Below, piece after piece: positions 48,457-57,022 of a stretch of 64,000 nt of DNA. The notes under the pieces were generated by a model that was not told the DNA's origin, searched no databases, and saw nothing but the letters and a program-made list of their open reading frames with translations. The translations under genes were made by a program, and so were the position numbers. Origin of the DNA: AP-15 sp963818695 (GTDB lineage: Bacteria > Pseudomonadota > Alphaproteobacteria > ATCC43930 > CGMCC-115725); NCBI GenBank assembly GCA_963818695.1, contig CAWFTG010000011.1:372001-436000 (forward strand), given 5' to 3'. The first letter of the stretch is position 1; every line of letters starts with the position of its first letter.

Positions 48457-49215
48457 TCACTCGTCGGCGGGGAATGCGACTTCGACGCAGCCGAGCGGAC
48501 CAAAATCGGCAACGATCCGGGTGCCGCGCTTGGTGAACACCATGCCGGTCCACGATCCGGTCGTGACAAAGGTGCCGGCTTTCGTGCCGCCCCGGCCGTT
48601 CATCAGATTGGCGAAGTCGACGAGCGCCGCGATCGGATCGCGTGCGGCGCCTGCGCCGCTGTCGGCAAAAGGCTCGCCGTCCTCGGTGACCGTAATGCTG
48701 GTCTGGCCGAGGTCGAGAGCTTCCCACCCCGGCACGGCTGCCCCGTAGACCAGCCCGCCATTCGAAAAATTGTCCGCCAGGATCGACAGCCGGTCGAGCG
48801 ATCGGAAATCCGCATAGCGGGAATCGACAATCTCGATAACCGGGTGCAGCGCCGCTTCCGCGGTGACTTCGGCGCGACCGTAAACCGCGGCGCGGGCCGG
48901 AAGATCGCGGCCGAGCCGAAAGGCGATCTCGGCCTCGATGCCGATGAGCCTCAGTTCCCTGGCGTCGTAGGAGGCCGGGCTCGGACGAATCATTTTCATC
49001 CAGATCGGGGCGCAGAATGCGGCGCTCGCCGCAGAGGGCGCCCCGACCTTCCACCCCCCGATCGTCTCGCCCAGCTGGCCGACCACCGCGTTCTGAACTT
49101 CATAGGCGTCGGCATCCGATTGTGGCCGGCAGCGCGGCGGCAATTCGTGAACCGGCGCTCCGCCGCGCGCCGCACACAGCAGGCGGGCGGCTTCTTCACA
49201 GTGCTCTTTGAGCAT
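48457..49215 (-). CDS. 2-keto-4-pentenoate hydratase/FAH-family protein
   Basis: 252 residues from ATG 49215 (MLKEHCEEAARLL). It resembles MhpD-type hydratases: GGWKVGAPSAASAAFCAPIW, LIGIEAEIAFRLGRDLP with the acidic metal ligands, and HPVIEIVDSRYADF. It hydrates 2-keto-4-pentenoate-like products of meta-cleavage of aromatics. It lies 37 bases downstream of the aminotransferase on the same strand, so the two probably form an operon. Confidence 0.87.
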   Translation of the reverse strand: MLKEHCEEAARLLCAARGGAPVHELPPRCRPQSDADAYEVQNAVVGQLGETIGGWKVGAPSAASAAFCAPIWMKMIRPSPASYDARELRLIGIEAEIAFRLGRDLPARAAVYGRAEVTAEAALHPVIEIVDSRYADFRSLDRLSILADNFSNGGLVYGAAVPGWEALDLGQTSITVTEDGEPFADSGAGAARDPIAALVDFANLMNGRGGTKAGTFVTTGSWTGMVFTKRGTRIVADFGPLGCVEVAFPADE

Positions 49216-49252
49216 TTGACAATCCTCGGCTTTGAGCTTTGCCGTCCCGATG

Positions 49253-50458
49253 TTACGCTGCGGGCGCGAAATCGGACAGCACCGAGCCAAGGAACGCGAT
49301 GGCAGCCGCGACGCCGCCGGCACGGTGCGGAATACCGGCGCGGTGGAGCCCCATCTCAACCCCCGCCAAGGTGCCGCACAGCATCAGATCGTTGAAATGG
49401 CCAAGGTGGCCGATGCGGAACACTTTGCCCCGCAATTTGCCGAGGCCGGTGCCGAGCGACATGTCGAAGCATTGGAGGATGATTTTGCGCAGCCGGTCTG
49501 CGTCGAACCCATCGGGGACTAGGATCGCGGTCAGCGAGTTCGAATGCTCGCGCGGATCGGCGCACAGGACTTCGAGACCCCAGCCGGCGACCGCCCGCCT
49601 TGTCGCCTCGGCGTGGCGAGCGTGGCGGGCGAACACGGCCGGGAGCCCCTCCTCGTCGAGCAGCATCTTGAGGGCTTCACGCAGCCCGTAGAGCAGGTTC
49701 GTCGCCGGCGTATAAGGGAAAAAGCCGGTGCGTCCAGTCTCAATAAGCGCCTCCCAATCCCAGTAGGAACGCGGCAGCCTTGCCGTCTTATGCGCCGCGA
49801 GCGCCTTTTTCGAGACGGCATTGAAGCCAAGCCCCGGCGGGAGCATCAGCCCTTTCTGCGATCCCCCGACTGTGACGTCGACCTTCCATTCGTCGTGGCG
49901 ATAGTCGATCGAGGCCAGCGAGGAGATCGTGTCGACCATAAACAAGGCCGGGTGACTGGCCTGGTCCATCGCCTGGCGGATCTCAGCGATCCGGCTTGTC
50001 ACGCCGGTCGAGGTCTCGTTGTGGACGACGCAGACCGCCTTTAGGCGGTGCTCGCGGTCGGCGGTCAATTTCTGCTCGACCAATGCCGGGTCGACGCCGT
50101 GCCGCCAGTCGCCGGGAACAAACTCGACTTCGAGCCCGAGCCGCGCCGCCATCTGCCGCCATAACGCCGCGAAATGGCCGGTCTCGAACATGATCACATG
50201 GTCGCCGGGCGACAATGTGTTCGACAATGCCGCTTCCCAAGCCCCGGTCCCGGATGACGGGTAGATGACGACGGTATCCTCGGTCTGGAAGACCCGCTTC
50301 ATGCCGGCGACAACCTCCTGCCCCAGCGCGGCAAATTCCGGTCCGCGATGATCGATCGTCGGCATCGCGATCGCCTGCAATACCCGGTCAGGAACATTGG
50401 TCGGCCCTGGGATCTGCAGGAAATGCCGGCCGGTATGCACAGGGGCGGTGTTTTTCAT
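49253..50458 (-). CDS. Class V PLP aminotransferase, serine-glyoxylate type
   Basis: 401 residues from ATG 50458 (MKNTAPVHTGRHFLQIPGP). Class V blocks: PGPTNVPDRVLQAIAMPTIDHRGPEF, YPSSGTGAWEAALSNTL, HNETSTGVTSRIAEI, DTISSLASIDYRHDEW and the PLP-lysine motif GGSQKGLMLPPGLG. It most resembles serine-glyoxylate or alanine-glyoxylate aminotransferases of glyoxylate/serine-cycle metabolism. Exact donor and acceptor are not predictable. Confidence 0.9.
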   Translation of the reverse strand: MKNTAPVHTGRHFLQIPGPTNVPDRVLQAIAMPTIDHRGPEFAALGQEVVAGMKRVFQTEDTVVIYPSSGTGAWEAALSNTLSPGDHVIMFETGHFAALWRQMAARLGLEVEFVPGDWRHGVDPALVEQKLTADREHRLKAVCVVHNETSTGVTSRIAEIRQAMDQASHPALFMVDTISSLASIDYRHDEWKVDVTVGGSQKGLMLPPGLGFNAVSKKALAAHKTARLPRSYWDWEALIETGRTGFFPYTPATNLLYGLREALKMLLDEEGLPAVFARHARHAEATRRAVAGWGLEVLCADPREHSNSLTAILVPDGFDADRLRKIILQCFDMSLGTGLGKLRGKVFRIGHLGHFNDLMLCGTLAGVEMGLHRAGIPHRAGGVAAAIAFLGSVLSDFAPAA

Positions 50459-51075
50459 CAGGACGGGTTCCTTGCTCCTCGGCAGGCCAAGTGTGGGCAC
50501 GAAATGCGAATCCGACAAGGCATGTGCTAAGATATGGGTGCAAGCAACGGGGGCGCTCCGGCTCGATTTGCCGCGAGTACGGGCCCGGGCGCGCCCCGGT
50601 CCACCTGTTTCGGCTGGAAATTTACAGGCGTTCGTGTTCCCAACCCATCCCGGCACTATATCGCCAGCGCCCAGCCAATCCGTTCTATAACAGCTCCGAG
50701 TACTACGAGTATTTATCGGTGCCGCCTTATGTTAAGGGCGCAGGACCCGAGAGGCCGGTATCGTTCTCGGCCGCCATTGTGCCGGAGCCGAGCGCAGCCT
50801 CGCTCACGCTCGCGGGTCTCGTCGGCCTCATCGGCTTAGGGCAAATCCGTAATCGCCCGGACAAGCTTTAACCGATCCCCGCTCCACCGGCTGGGAGGCT
50901 TCAGGGGCCGCCAAAAAGGCGCAGCTCTGTGCGTTTTTCCAGTCACTCTGTGAGCCCTGGACCGCCAAGTCAGACCAGCCCTGGAAGTGGGATTAACCTC
51001 GCTATTGTATTCTTCCAGCATATGTTTGAGGCTAAATTCGAGTGCTTGGCGTTCGCCCGGAAATGGAAGTGTTGA
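50459..51075. other. Intergenic region with a PEP-CTERM remnant
   Basis: Apart from the PEP-CTERM-like tail at 50670-50871 no gene is supported. The left part must hold the aminotransferase promoter. The right part (50880-51075) contains short disrupted frames and no recognisable signal. Confidence 0.4.
50670..50871 (+). pseudogene. PEP-CTERM sorting-signal tail, probable gene remnant
   Basis: The frame ends FSAAIVPEPSAASLTLAGL then VGLIGLGQIRNRPDKL. This is the full PEP-CTERM pattern: a PEP motif at 50782-50790, a membrane helix, then Arg-containing residues. Upstream residues (NPFYNSSEYYEYLSVPPYV) look like an exported protein. Further upstream the frame becomes Arg-rich and loses protein-like character, with no good start. 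It is probably the 3' end of a decayed exosortase substrate, but a short real gene (GTG 50491, 126 codons) is possible. Confidence 0.55.
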
Positions 51076-52065
51076 GAGGAGCGGGAGATAGCCCCTGAGC
51101 CGGGCCGTGGGGCGGCGCTGTCGATCAGGCTGAGCGCGGCCATCGTAACGGCGACTGTTGACGAGCCGCGTGTTCTGACCGTTCGCATCGGGTGTGAGCC
51201 GGTCGAGGCGCTGCCCTCCGGCCCGCTGGAGGTCGAGCACCGTACGCTCGAGATCGGGCTGCGCACCTGGGTCGAGAGACAGACCAGCCAAAGGCTGGGC
51301 TATGTAGAGCAGCTCTACACCTTTGGCGACCGTGACCGCATCGAAACCGGTGAAACGCAGCCGGGCCGGGCTCTAACCGTCGCCTATCTGGCACTGGTGC
51401 GCGAAGCGCGGCCAAGCGGAGCGGCGGACGCGCTGTGGCACAATTGGTATCGTTTTTTCCCGTGGGAGGACTGGCGTTCCGGAAGGCCGGCGGCGCTCGC
51501 CCCGGTCGAGGAGCGTCTGCGTTCATGGGCCGGGCATGCAGCGACAGAAGCGGAGCGGCGGCTGCGCGCGGAGCGGGTCGGGCTTACCTTTGCCATCTCC
51601 TGGAACGAGGAACTCGTTCTCGAGCGCTGTGAGCTGCTCTACGAGGCGGGCCTCCTCCAGGAGCGCTGGCGAGATCTGGGACGCCCAATGTCATCAGAGG
51701 ATTGCCCGACCTTCGGGGTGCCCATGGCGGCCGACCACCGTCGCATCCTGGCAACCGCAATTGGCCGGCTGCGCGGCAAAATCAAGTATCGTCCGGTAGT
51801 GTTCGAGCTGATGCCGCCGGCTTTCACGTTGCTGCAGCTGCAGCGCACTGTAGAGGCGCTATCGGGGGTGCGGCTGCACAAGCAGAATTTCAGGCGACTT
51901 GTTGAGCAGCAGGGCCTGGTCGAAGAGACCGGCGGGATCAGCGGCACGACGGGTGGGCGGCCCGCACGGCTCGTGCGCTTTCGCCGCGAGGTGCTGCTCG
52001 AGCGCCCGGCGCCCGGTCTTCGACCCCGTGCCGGCCGCCGCTCGATGACCTCCGCCGCGATGTAG
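51076..52065 (+). CDS. Nudix-like/winged-helix regulator, NadQ/NrtR type; start unclear
   Basis: Open from the stop at 51073 to TAG-free 52065. The N-terminal Nudix-like part reads LSAAIVTATVDEPRVLTVRIG, ALPSGPLEVEHRTLEIGLR and QRLGYVEQLYTFGDRDR. The C-terminal winged helix is the strongest match: FELMPPAFTLLQLQRTVEAL, LHKQNFRRLVEQQGLVEETG and GGRPARLVRFRREVL. Such proteins (alphaproteobacterial NadQ, COG4111, or NrtR) repress NAD synthesis genes. No ATG, GTG or TTG lies in the frame before 51397, which would remove the whole first domain. Either a rare start (CTG/ATA) is used or the 5' end is damaged. Confidence 0.68.
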   Translation, partial: EEREIAPEPGRGAALSIRLSAAIVTATVDEPRVLTVRIGCEPVEALPSGPLEVEHRTLEIGLRTWVERQTSQRLGYVEQLYTFGDRDRIETGETQPGRALTVAYLALVREARPSGAADALWHNWYRFFPWEDWRSGRPAALAPVEERLRSWAGHAATEAERRLRAERVGLTFAISWNEELVLERCELLYEAGLLQERWRDLGRPMSSEDCPTFGVPMAADHRRILATAIGRLRGKIKYRPVVFELMPPAFTLLQLQRTVEALSGVRLHKQNFRRLVEQQGLVEETGGISGTTGGRPARLVRFRREVLLERPAPGLRPRAGRRSMTSAAM

Positions 52066-52562
52066 GTTGCCCGATTTTCATCTCCTCTCGTCGCGAACAT
52101 GGTTGCCGCCGTACACTCGTGCCTCCTGGATGCTCAGATCAGATGTCCCCGCAAAATGGCGGCAACCCGCTCTAGGGGTCCCTCTGCACCATGATAACGC
52201 GAAATTGTGAATTGACAAATCAAGAATGAAAAGCTATTATTCCGGCAATAGCCAAGGTGACGAGTTGAGTAGCCCGAGTGAGCTGGCTCGCCCGGACCGC
52301 GTAGCAGTATGCCGAGGCTTGCCGGGGAGATGCTATTCGTGACGGCATAGGTTTCAAGTACTCACTCTCGACGACCGGCTAATAACTAGGTCATCTAAAG
52401 TCTACATTGGCCTATGGTATATCGGCGGGCGAGGCCGGGGCACGCCGGCGCCTGAATTCGATATTTGAGTGTGATTTGTTTGTCGGGCGACGGATCCATC
52501 ACCGATGCCAGCTTGCAATATTTCACATAACAGAAGCGCAATGCATCTAACGAGAGAGATTT
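52066..52562. other. Intergenic region: promoter and long leader, no gene
   Basis: No open frame of note. It is more AT-rich than its neighbours and contains a consensus-like promoter (52212-52240). A leader of about 315 bases follows with a perfect 7-bp inverted repeat TATGCCG (52308-52314) / CGGCATA (52343-52349). No known riboswitch class was recognised. Confidence 0.55.
52212..52240 (+). promoter_or_regulatory. Sigma70-type promoter
   Basis: TTGACA at 52212-52217 and TATTAT at 52235-52240 with an ideal 17-base spacer. Transcription would start near 52247, leaving a leader of about 315 bases before the gene at 52563. It is the best promoter match noticed in the window. Confidence 0.7.
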
Positions 52563-53679
52563 ATGGCAATCACAATTAGCAATTTAGCTGTCGGCAGCAG
52601 TGTTCCAGCTGGAACAGCTATTGGCGTCTTAACCACGACTGACGCATCGGGGAAAGTCATCCCGTGCAATTATATGCTGACGAAGGGGTCTGTCGGTTAC
52701 TTCGCAATTGCGGGCAACAATCTGGTAACCGCGTGGAGCCTGCCGGCGGCGCCGGGATACTACTCAGTCCGGATTCGCGCAATAGGATCGAGTGCCCTAT
52801 TCACTGGTTTGGCAATCTTCACGGTCGAAGTAGGGCTGGCCGCTTCGCCGCCACCGCCGCCGCCGGCGCCGCCACCAGCACCACCGCCACCGCCACCGCC
52901 AGCCCGCCACCGCCGCCAGCACCACCGCCACCGCCGCCAGCACCACCGCCACCGCCGCCCCACCGCCACCGCCGCCAGCACCACCGCCACCGCCGCCAGC
53001 ACCACCGCCACCGCCGGCACCACCTTCAATCCAAATTAACGGCTCTACGGGCCCGGTGACGGTATCGGCTGGGGCCACAATCGCAGCCACCGTATCAAAC
53101 GGGCCGGGCAATCCGGGCGATTGGCTGGGCGTCTATGCCGTGGGCGCCCCCACCGGCAGCAGCAACCCGCCATCGTGGAAATGGCTTTCAACCGACGATG
53201 CAAGAAATTCGGTCCCGCCTGCGCCGGGCGTCACTGGTGGAACTGTTCACCTCGTTATGCCGGCGCAAACCGGGCAGTACGAGGTCAGATTCTTTCTCAA
53301 CAACAGCTTTACCCTCGCCGCGACCAGTGCGGCAATCACCGTCGCAATGGAAGGCACGGGCGGTACTGGCGGTACCGGTACAACGGGAGCCAACGGCGCG
53401 CCCGTGCCTATGATCACCGTCACTCCGAGCACCCCTCAGATGCCGGACACGACGCCCGTCGGCGCGGTCGTGGCGGCCTATACGGTGGCGATGAGCGACG
53501 GATCGCCCTTTGTCGGCACAATCGGCTTTGGTGCGCCGAATTTCGATGCCGGAGGTATTTTTTCACTGACGGGCTCGCCGACCAGCGGCAACATCATCGT
53601 CAACCCGAGCGGCCCCGGTATCGGTCCCAATTTGAGCACGATCACTGATCAAATCACCCTGATAGCGACGCAAGAATGA
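52563..53679 (+). CDS. Proline-rich, Ig-like-repeat protein with frame breaks in the proline tract
   Basis: From ATG 52563 the first domain (MAITISNLAVGSSVPAGTA to IFTVEVGLAAS) is beta-rich, cadherin-like, without signal peptide. A tract from 52845 to 53031 is built of 21-base units (CCACCGCCACCGCCGCCAGCA) encoding PPPPPPA. Two units lack one base (near 52912 and 52970), so the frame moves 0 to 2 to 1. After it, IQINGSTGPVTVSAGATIAA opens a second Ig-like domain (WLGVYAVGAPTGSSNPPSWKW, MPAQTGQYEVRFFLNN). A third (MITVTPSTPQMPDTTPVG) ends in LIATQE. Repaired length is about 372 residues. Function is unknown; a surface protein is plausible. Confidence 0.6.
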
Positions 53680-53765
53680 TGAAATTCATCACGTTTCTTG
53701 CCGCCATACCGCTCGCCGCCTATTCCGACCCGGGCCAGGGGACCGAGATCGGCGACTTGCAGTAA
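53676..53765 (+). CDS. Possible 29-residue leader-like peptide
   Basis: ATG 53676 overlaps the stop of the proline-rich gene (ATGATGA). The product MMKFITFLAAIPLAAYS, then DPGQGTEIGDLQ, resembles a truncated signal peptide with a short tail. It could be the start of a decayed secreted-protein gene, since it ends just before a strong hairpin. Weakly supported. Confidence 0.3.
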   Translation: MMKFITFLAAIPLAAYSDPGQGTEIGDLQ

Positions 53766-53774
53766 GCGACGCGG

Positions 53775-53812
53775 GCGGCGGGCGGGTTCACGCAGATCTA
53801 CCCGCCCGCCGC
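53775..53812 (+). terminator. Strong GC hairpin after the proline-rich gene
   Basis: Perfect 13-bp inverted repeat: GCGGCGGGCGGGT at 53775-53787, 12-base loop, ACCCGCCCGCCGC at 53800-53812. No U-run follows, so it may be a rho-assisted end or an RNA-stabilising stem. Confidence 0.5.
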
Positions 53813-54218
53813 TGCTGCACCGAAGCATCGGCAACATGGCGGTTCGGTCATCCTGTAATCTCGAAGTACTGCACGCGAGCCACACGCTGAGTTAGTGTTG
53901 GGATTCGCAAGTCCTAGTGCCTAACACCATTTGCGGGGTCCGGGCGCGGCAAATGCCGAGCCCGGCACCTGAAACGGTAAAAAAAATTCGCGCCAGCCGC
54001 AGCTTGCGGCCACCGAGACGATGGTGGGGGAATGGTGCTGGGCCGGCGCTTCTCGGCGAGCGCCCGGGTCCGCCTCCCAGAAGTCATCCGCGAGATTAGC
54101 TAAACGGCGCGTCTTGCTCCATCCGCTCCCCAAATCGCGGCCGGGGCCAACGCCTCGTCCGCGACTTTTTTGGGCCGCCCGTTTATCCTCAGCGATGCAT
54201 ATCGCTAAGGAACGAGCA
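53813..54218. other. Intergenic region upstream of folP
   Basis: No gene supported. An imperfect 8-bp inverted repeat (GTGTTGGG at 53895-53902, CCTAACAC at 53920-53927) is present. The in-frame extension of folP back to 54021 has no protein-like features, and a good ribosome site (AAGGA) sits before ATG 54219. Confidence 0.4.
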
Positions 54219-55331
54219 ATGAGCCAGGGTTGGGCGCAGCTGGACGGCGTCAGCGCGGACCGCCTGTGGCTGCGTCCATTGGGCCTGATCAGCGGCCGAG
54301 CCGCAACCGAGGCGGTTGCCCGCGGCCACGCTCGGCCGCTGACCGGTTCTAGCTTGGCGTTTAGTTTGGTCGCGGCCCTAAGTCTCGGGTCCGACCGGCG
54401 CCCGATCTCGGCGACCGCCTCGGTTGTAGATTTCGAGCTATGGATTGCCGGGGCTGGCGCACGCTTCGCCCAGCTGATGCGACAGCAGCTCGCACTCCTG
54501 TCCGCACCGCGACCGCCCTGGGCGGGATTTGATCTCGGCCGCCCCATTGTTATGGGCGTCCTCAACGTAACACCCGACAGCTTCTCCGACGGCGGACAGT
54601 GGTTTGATACGGAACGTGCGATCGCCCACGGCCGGGCACTCCTGACGGCAGGAACTGACATTATCGACGTTGGGGGGGAATCGACGCGCCCCGGGGCCGT
54701 TGAACTCCCTCCGGAAGAAGAGATCCGTCGCGTCAAACCGGTCGTGCGCGCCCTGGTAGAGTCCGGCGCCGTCGTGTCGATCAACTCCCGGCACAAAGCA
54801 GTCGTGGGGGCCGCGCTGGATGCCGGAGCGCGGATCGTCAACGACGTGTCGGCGCTGACGCACGATACGGGAAGTGCCGCCCTGATCGCTCGGCGTGGCG
54901 TTTCGGTCGTGCTGATGCATATGCGCGGTGAACCGCAGACCATGCAGCGCGACCCAGCCTACGCCTCGCCGCTGATCGAAGTGTTGGAATTTCTGAAGGG
55001 ACGCATCGAGGCTTGCATTGCCGCCGGGATCCCAAGGCAACAAATCGCCATTGACCCGGGTATCGGATTCGGAAAAACCGTGTCCCACAACCTTCAGTTG
55101 CTCTCCGGGATCGGCTCGTTTCACACCCTCGGCTGCGGCATCGTGCTTGGCGTATCCCGCAAATCTACGATCGCCCGGCTGAGCAAGGGTGAGCCGCCTA
55201 AGGCACGCCTGCCCGGTTCGCTCGCGGCCGCGCTATCCGCGGTTCAGCAGGGCGTTCAAATCTTGCGGGTCCACGATGTCGCCGAGACACACCAAGCGCT
55301 CGCCGTGTGGCGGGCCATCGCAGAGAGCTGA
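54219..55331 (+). CDS. folP: Dihydropteroate synthase, with unusual SINS motif
   Basis: Condenses p-aminobenzoate with dihydropterin pyrophosphate in folate synthesis. 370 residues from ATG 54219; AAGGA lies upstream. An N-terminal extension of about 110 residues typical of alphaproteobacterial FolP precedes the TIM barrel. Core motifs: MGVLNVTPDSFSDGG, DVGGESTRPGA, AIDPGIGFGKT, LGVSRKSTI and ILRVHDVAETHQA. The strand-3 motif, normally S-[IV]-D-T, reads SINSRHKA here, with Asn at residue 189 in place of the pterin-contacting Asp. All other key residues are present. It converges with folB. Confidence 0.92.
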   Translation: MSQGWAQLDGVSADRLWLRPLGLISGRAATEAVARGHARPLTGSSLAFSLVAALSLGSDRRPISATASVVDFELWIAGAGARFAQLMRQQLALLSAPRPPWAGFDLGRPIVMGVLNVTPDSFSDGGQWFDTERAIAHGRALLTAGTDIIDVGGESTRPGAVELPPEEEIRRVKPVVRALVESGAVVSINSRHKAVVGAALDAGARIVNDVSALTHDTGSAALIARRGVSVVLMHMRGEPQTMQRDPAYASPLIEVLEFLKGRIEACIAAGIPRQQIAIDPGIGFGKTVSHNLQLLSGIGSFHTLGCGIVLGVSRKSTIARLSKGEPPKARLPGSLAAALSAVQQGVQILRVHDVAETHQALAVWRAIAES

Positions 55332-55338
55332 GCGGAAT

Positions 55339-55761
55339 TCATCCGGGTGGGGCGCAAGCCGGCCGCGCTCGATCGAGGATGGCGCCGACCCCTTCGGCGT
55401 CCGGGAAGACATCGAGTTTTTCGACCCACACCCGAACCCGTGCGACGCGCGGATCGGCAAAGCAAGCGTTGCAGACCCGCTCGGCGAAACCCTCGCACAA
55501 ATCGATATGTCCGGCGGTTGCGACTTCGCGGATTCCGGCGACAATTCTCTCGTAATTGATGATGCGCCGGCGATCCTCTCCGGGGAAGGGATCCGCAGCC
55601 ATGAGGTCGACCGAGACGCGAACGCGCTGCCTGCGCTCACGCTCACCCGCGCGTATCCCGATGCTGCACATCACGACGAGTCCGCGTACGGTCACCGTGT
55701 AGCCGGCACCCTCTATATTGACTTCCGGACTGCGGGCGGTCGTCGGGCTGTGCTCGGTCAT
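55339..55761 (-). CDS. folB: Dihydroneopterin aldolase
   Basis: Folate pathway enzyme acting before DHPS. 140 residues. Family blocks: VTVRGLVVMCSIGIRAGERE, VRVSVDLMAADPF, INYERIVAGIREVA and HIDLCEGFAERVCNACFADP, with the catalytic Glu/Lys region continuing to VWVEKLDVFPDAEGVG. Convergent with folP with a 7-base gap, so the two folate genes are transcribed from opposite sides. Confidence 0.9.
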   Translation of the reverse strand: MTEHSPTTARSPEVNIEGAGYTVTVRGLVVMCSIGIRAGERERRQRVRVSVDLMAADPFPGEDRRRIINYERIVAGIREVATAGHIDLCEGFAERVCNACFADPRVARVRVWVEKLDVFPDAEGVGAILDRARPACAPPG

Positions 55762-55907
55762 GCTCTTACCATGCCGAGCCGAAGCGAATGCTGCAATGCG
55801 TTACCGTCCCCGCCGCGGGAGCCAGCTGTTCCGATTCCGAAAGCGAAGGGCGCTCTCCCCTCCTATAACAGGCGGATGGAGGCGGGCAATTGTCCGTTGG
55901 AGCGGAA

Positions 55908-56480
55908 ATGACTGGAGAGACGATCGATATGCGCCAAAAGGTCCGATTGCCGGCGATCTTTACTGCTTTTTTTTGCCTCGGCGTGGTGAGTTTCGGCGGC
56001 GGCACGGCCGGCTGGCTCTATCGCGAGATCGTCAAGCGCCGGCACTGGATCAACCATACGGAGTTTTTATCAGGCGCGGCTCTAGCGCGCTTCATGCCGG
56101 GGTCGGGCGGGGTCAATCTTACTATTCAGGTGGGCCAACAGCTGCGTGGCGGCCTCGGGGCACTGGCCGCAGTGCTTGGGCTTTTATCGGGGCCGCTGGC
56201 CATCATTCTGACATTGGCGGCCGGCTTTGCACAAATCGACCAAAGCGCGACCCTTCACGCCGTACTCGACGGCGTTGCGGCGGCGGCGATTGGCTTGACA
56301 TTCGCCACCGGCCTCCAACTCGTGCGATTTAGGCGGGCGAGCGCCGGGCCTCTCGCGGTTACCGCTGCGACCGTGCTCTCGGTCGGCGTGCTGCGCTGGC
56401 CAATGATACCGGTCGTCCTCTGCGTCGCACCGATCAGCATCGCCCTGGCGCTTCTTGACAGGCGCGATGGCGATGCCTGA
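55908..56480 (+). CDS. chrA: Chromate transporter, N-terminal-half subunit
   Basis: About 190 residues, six helices. The CHR-family motif FFCLGVVSFGGGTAGWLYREIV and the following ARFMPGSGGVNLTIQVGQQLRGG are diagnostic. CHR proteins efflux chromate (or transport sulfate-like anions). Here the usual 400-residue carrier is split into two half-size genes, this one and the next, overlapping by about 14 bases. This half-size pair form is known. ATG 55929 is an alternative start. Confidence 0.88.
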   Translation: MTGETIDMRQKVRLPAIFTAFFCLGVVSFGGGTAGWLYREIVKRRHWINHTEFLSGAALARFMPGSGGVNLTIQVGQQLRGGLGALAAVLGLLSGPLAIILTLAAGFAQIDQSATLHAVLDGVAAAAIGLTFATGLQLVRFRRASAGPLAVTAATVLSVGVLRWPMIPVVLCVAPISIALALLDRRDGDA

Positions 56481-57021
56481 TGACTTCAGGACATTGCTGG
56501 CAATGGCGCTCGTGTTTGCCCCTTTGTCGCTGCTATCGATTGGCGGCGGCGCGGCCCTCCTCGCCGAAATCGAACACCAGTCTGTGGACGTTCACGCCTG
56601 GACGACGCAGCGCGAGTTTGCCGATCTCTTTGCGATATCGCGTGCCGCGCCGGGTCCCGGAACAATGCTCACGACATTGATCGGCTGGAAAGTGGCAGGT
56701 CTGGCGGGCGCCATGACCGCGACTATCGCCCTTTACCTGCCGTCGTCGCTGCTCGTCTACGCCGGCGCCCGGCTGTGGAGCCGCGGACGCGGCTCGGTCT
56801 GGCACTCGGCGGTAGAGCGGGGTCTGGCACCGATCGCCGCCGGACTGATCCTTGCAGGCGGGATCACTGTGTTGCGGGTTTCACCTGGTGGCCCCGCCGT
56901 CTGGCTTGCAGCGACTATTTCGACGGCCGTGATTTTGTGTCGGCCGCGCTTGCACCCACTGGTGCTGTTCTTCGCGAGCGGCACGCTGTTCGCTCTCGCA
57001 ATCGCGCTCGGTTTGTGGTGA
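56467..57021 (+). CDS. chrA: Chromate transporter, C-terminal-half subunit
   Basis: 184 residues. The second CHR repeat has FAPLSLLSIGGGAALLAEIEH, QREFADLFAISRAAPGPGTM and LIGWKVAGLAGAM, matching the GGG and PGP motifs of the family. It overlaps the upstream half-size gene, so the two halves are likely made together and form a heterodimer. Confidence 0.88.
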   Translation: MAMPDDFRTLLAMALVFAPLSLLSIGGGAALLAEIEHQSVDVHAWTTQREFADLFAISRAAPGPGTMLTTLIGWKVAGLAGAMTATIALYLPSSLLVYAGARLWSRGRGSVWHSAVERGLAPIAAGLILAGGITVLRVSPGGPAVWLAATISTAVILCRPRLHPLVLFFASGTLFALAIALGLW

Positions 57022-57022
57022 C

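Noticed and set aside
52845..53031. Short regular repeats considered as a CRISPR-like array
   Set aside because: The unit is a 21-base coding repeat for proline and alanine without spacers, in a protein gene.
54021..54218. 66-codon N-terminal extension of FolP
   Set aside because: Arg/Pro-rich without homology. A ribosome site supports ATG 54219.
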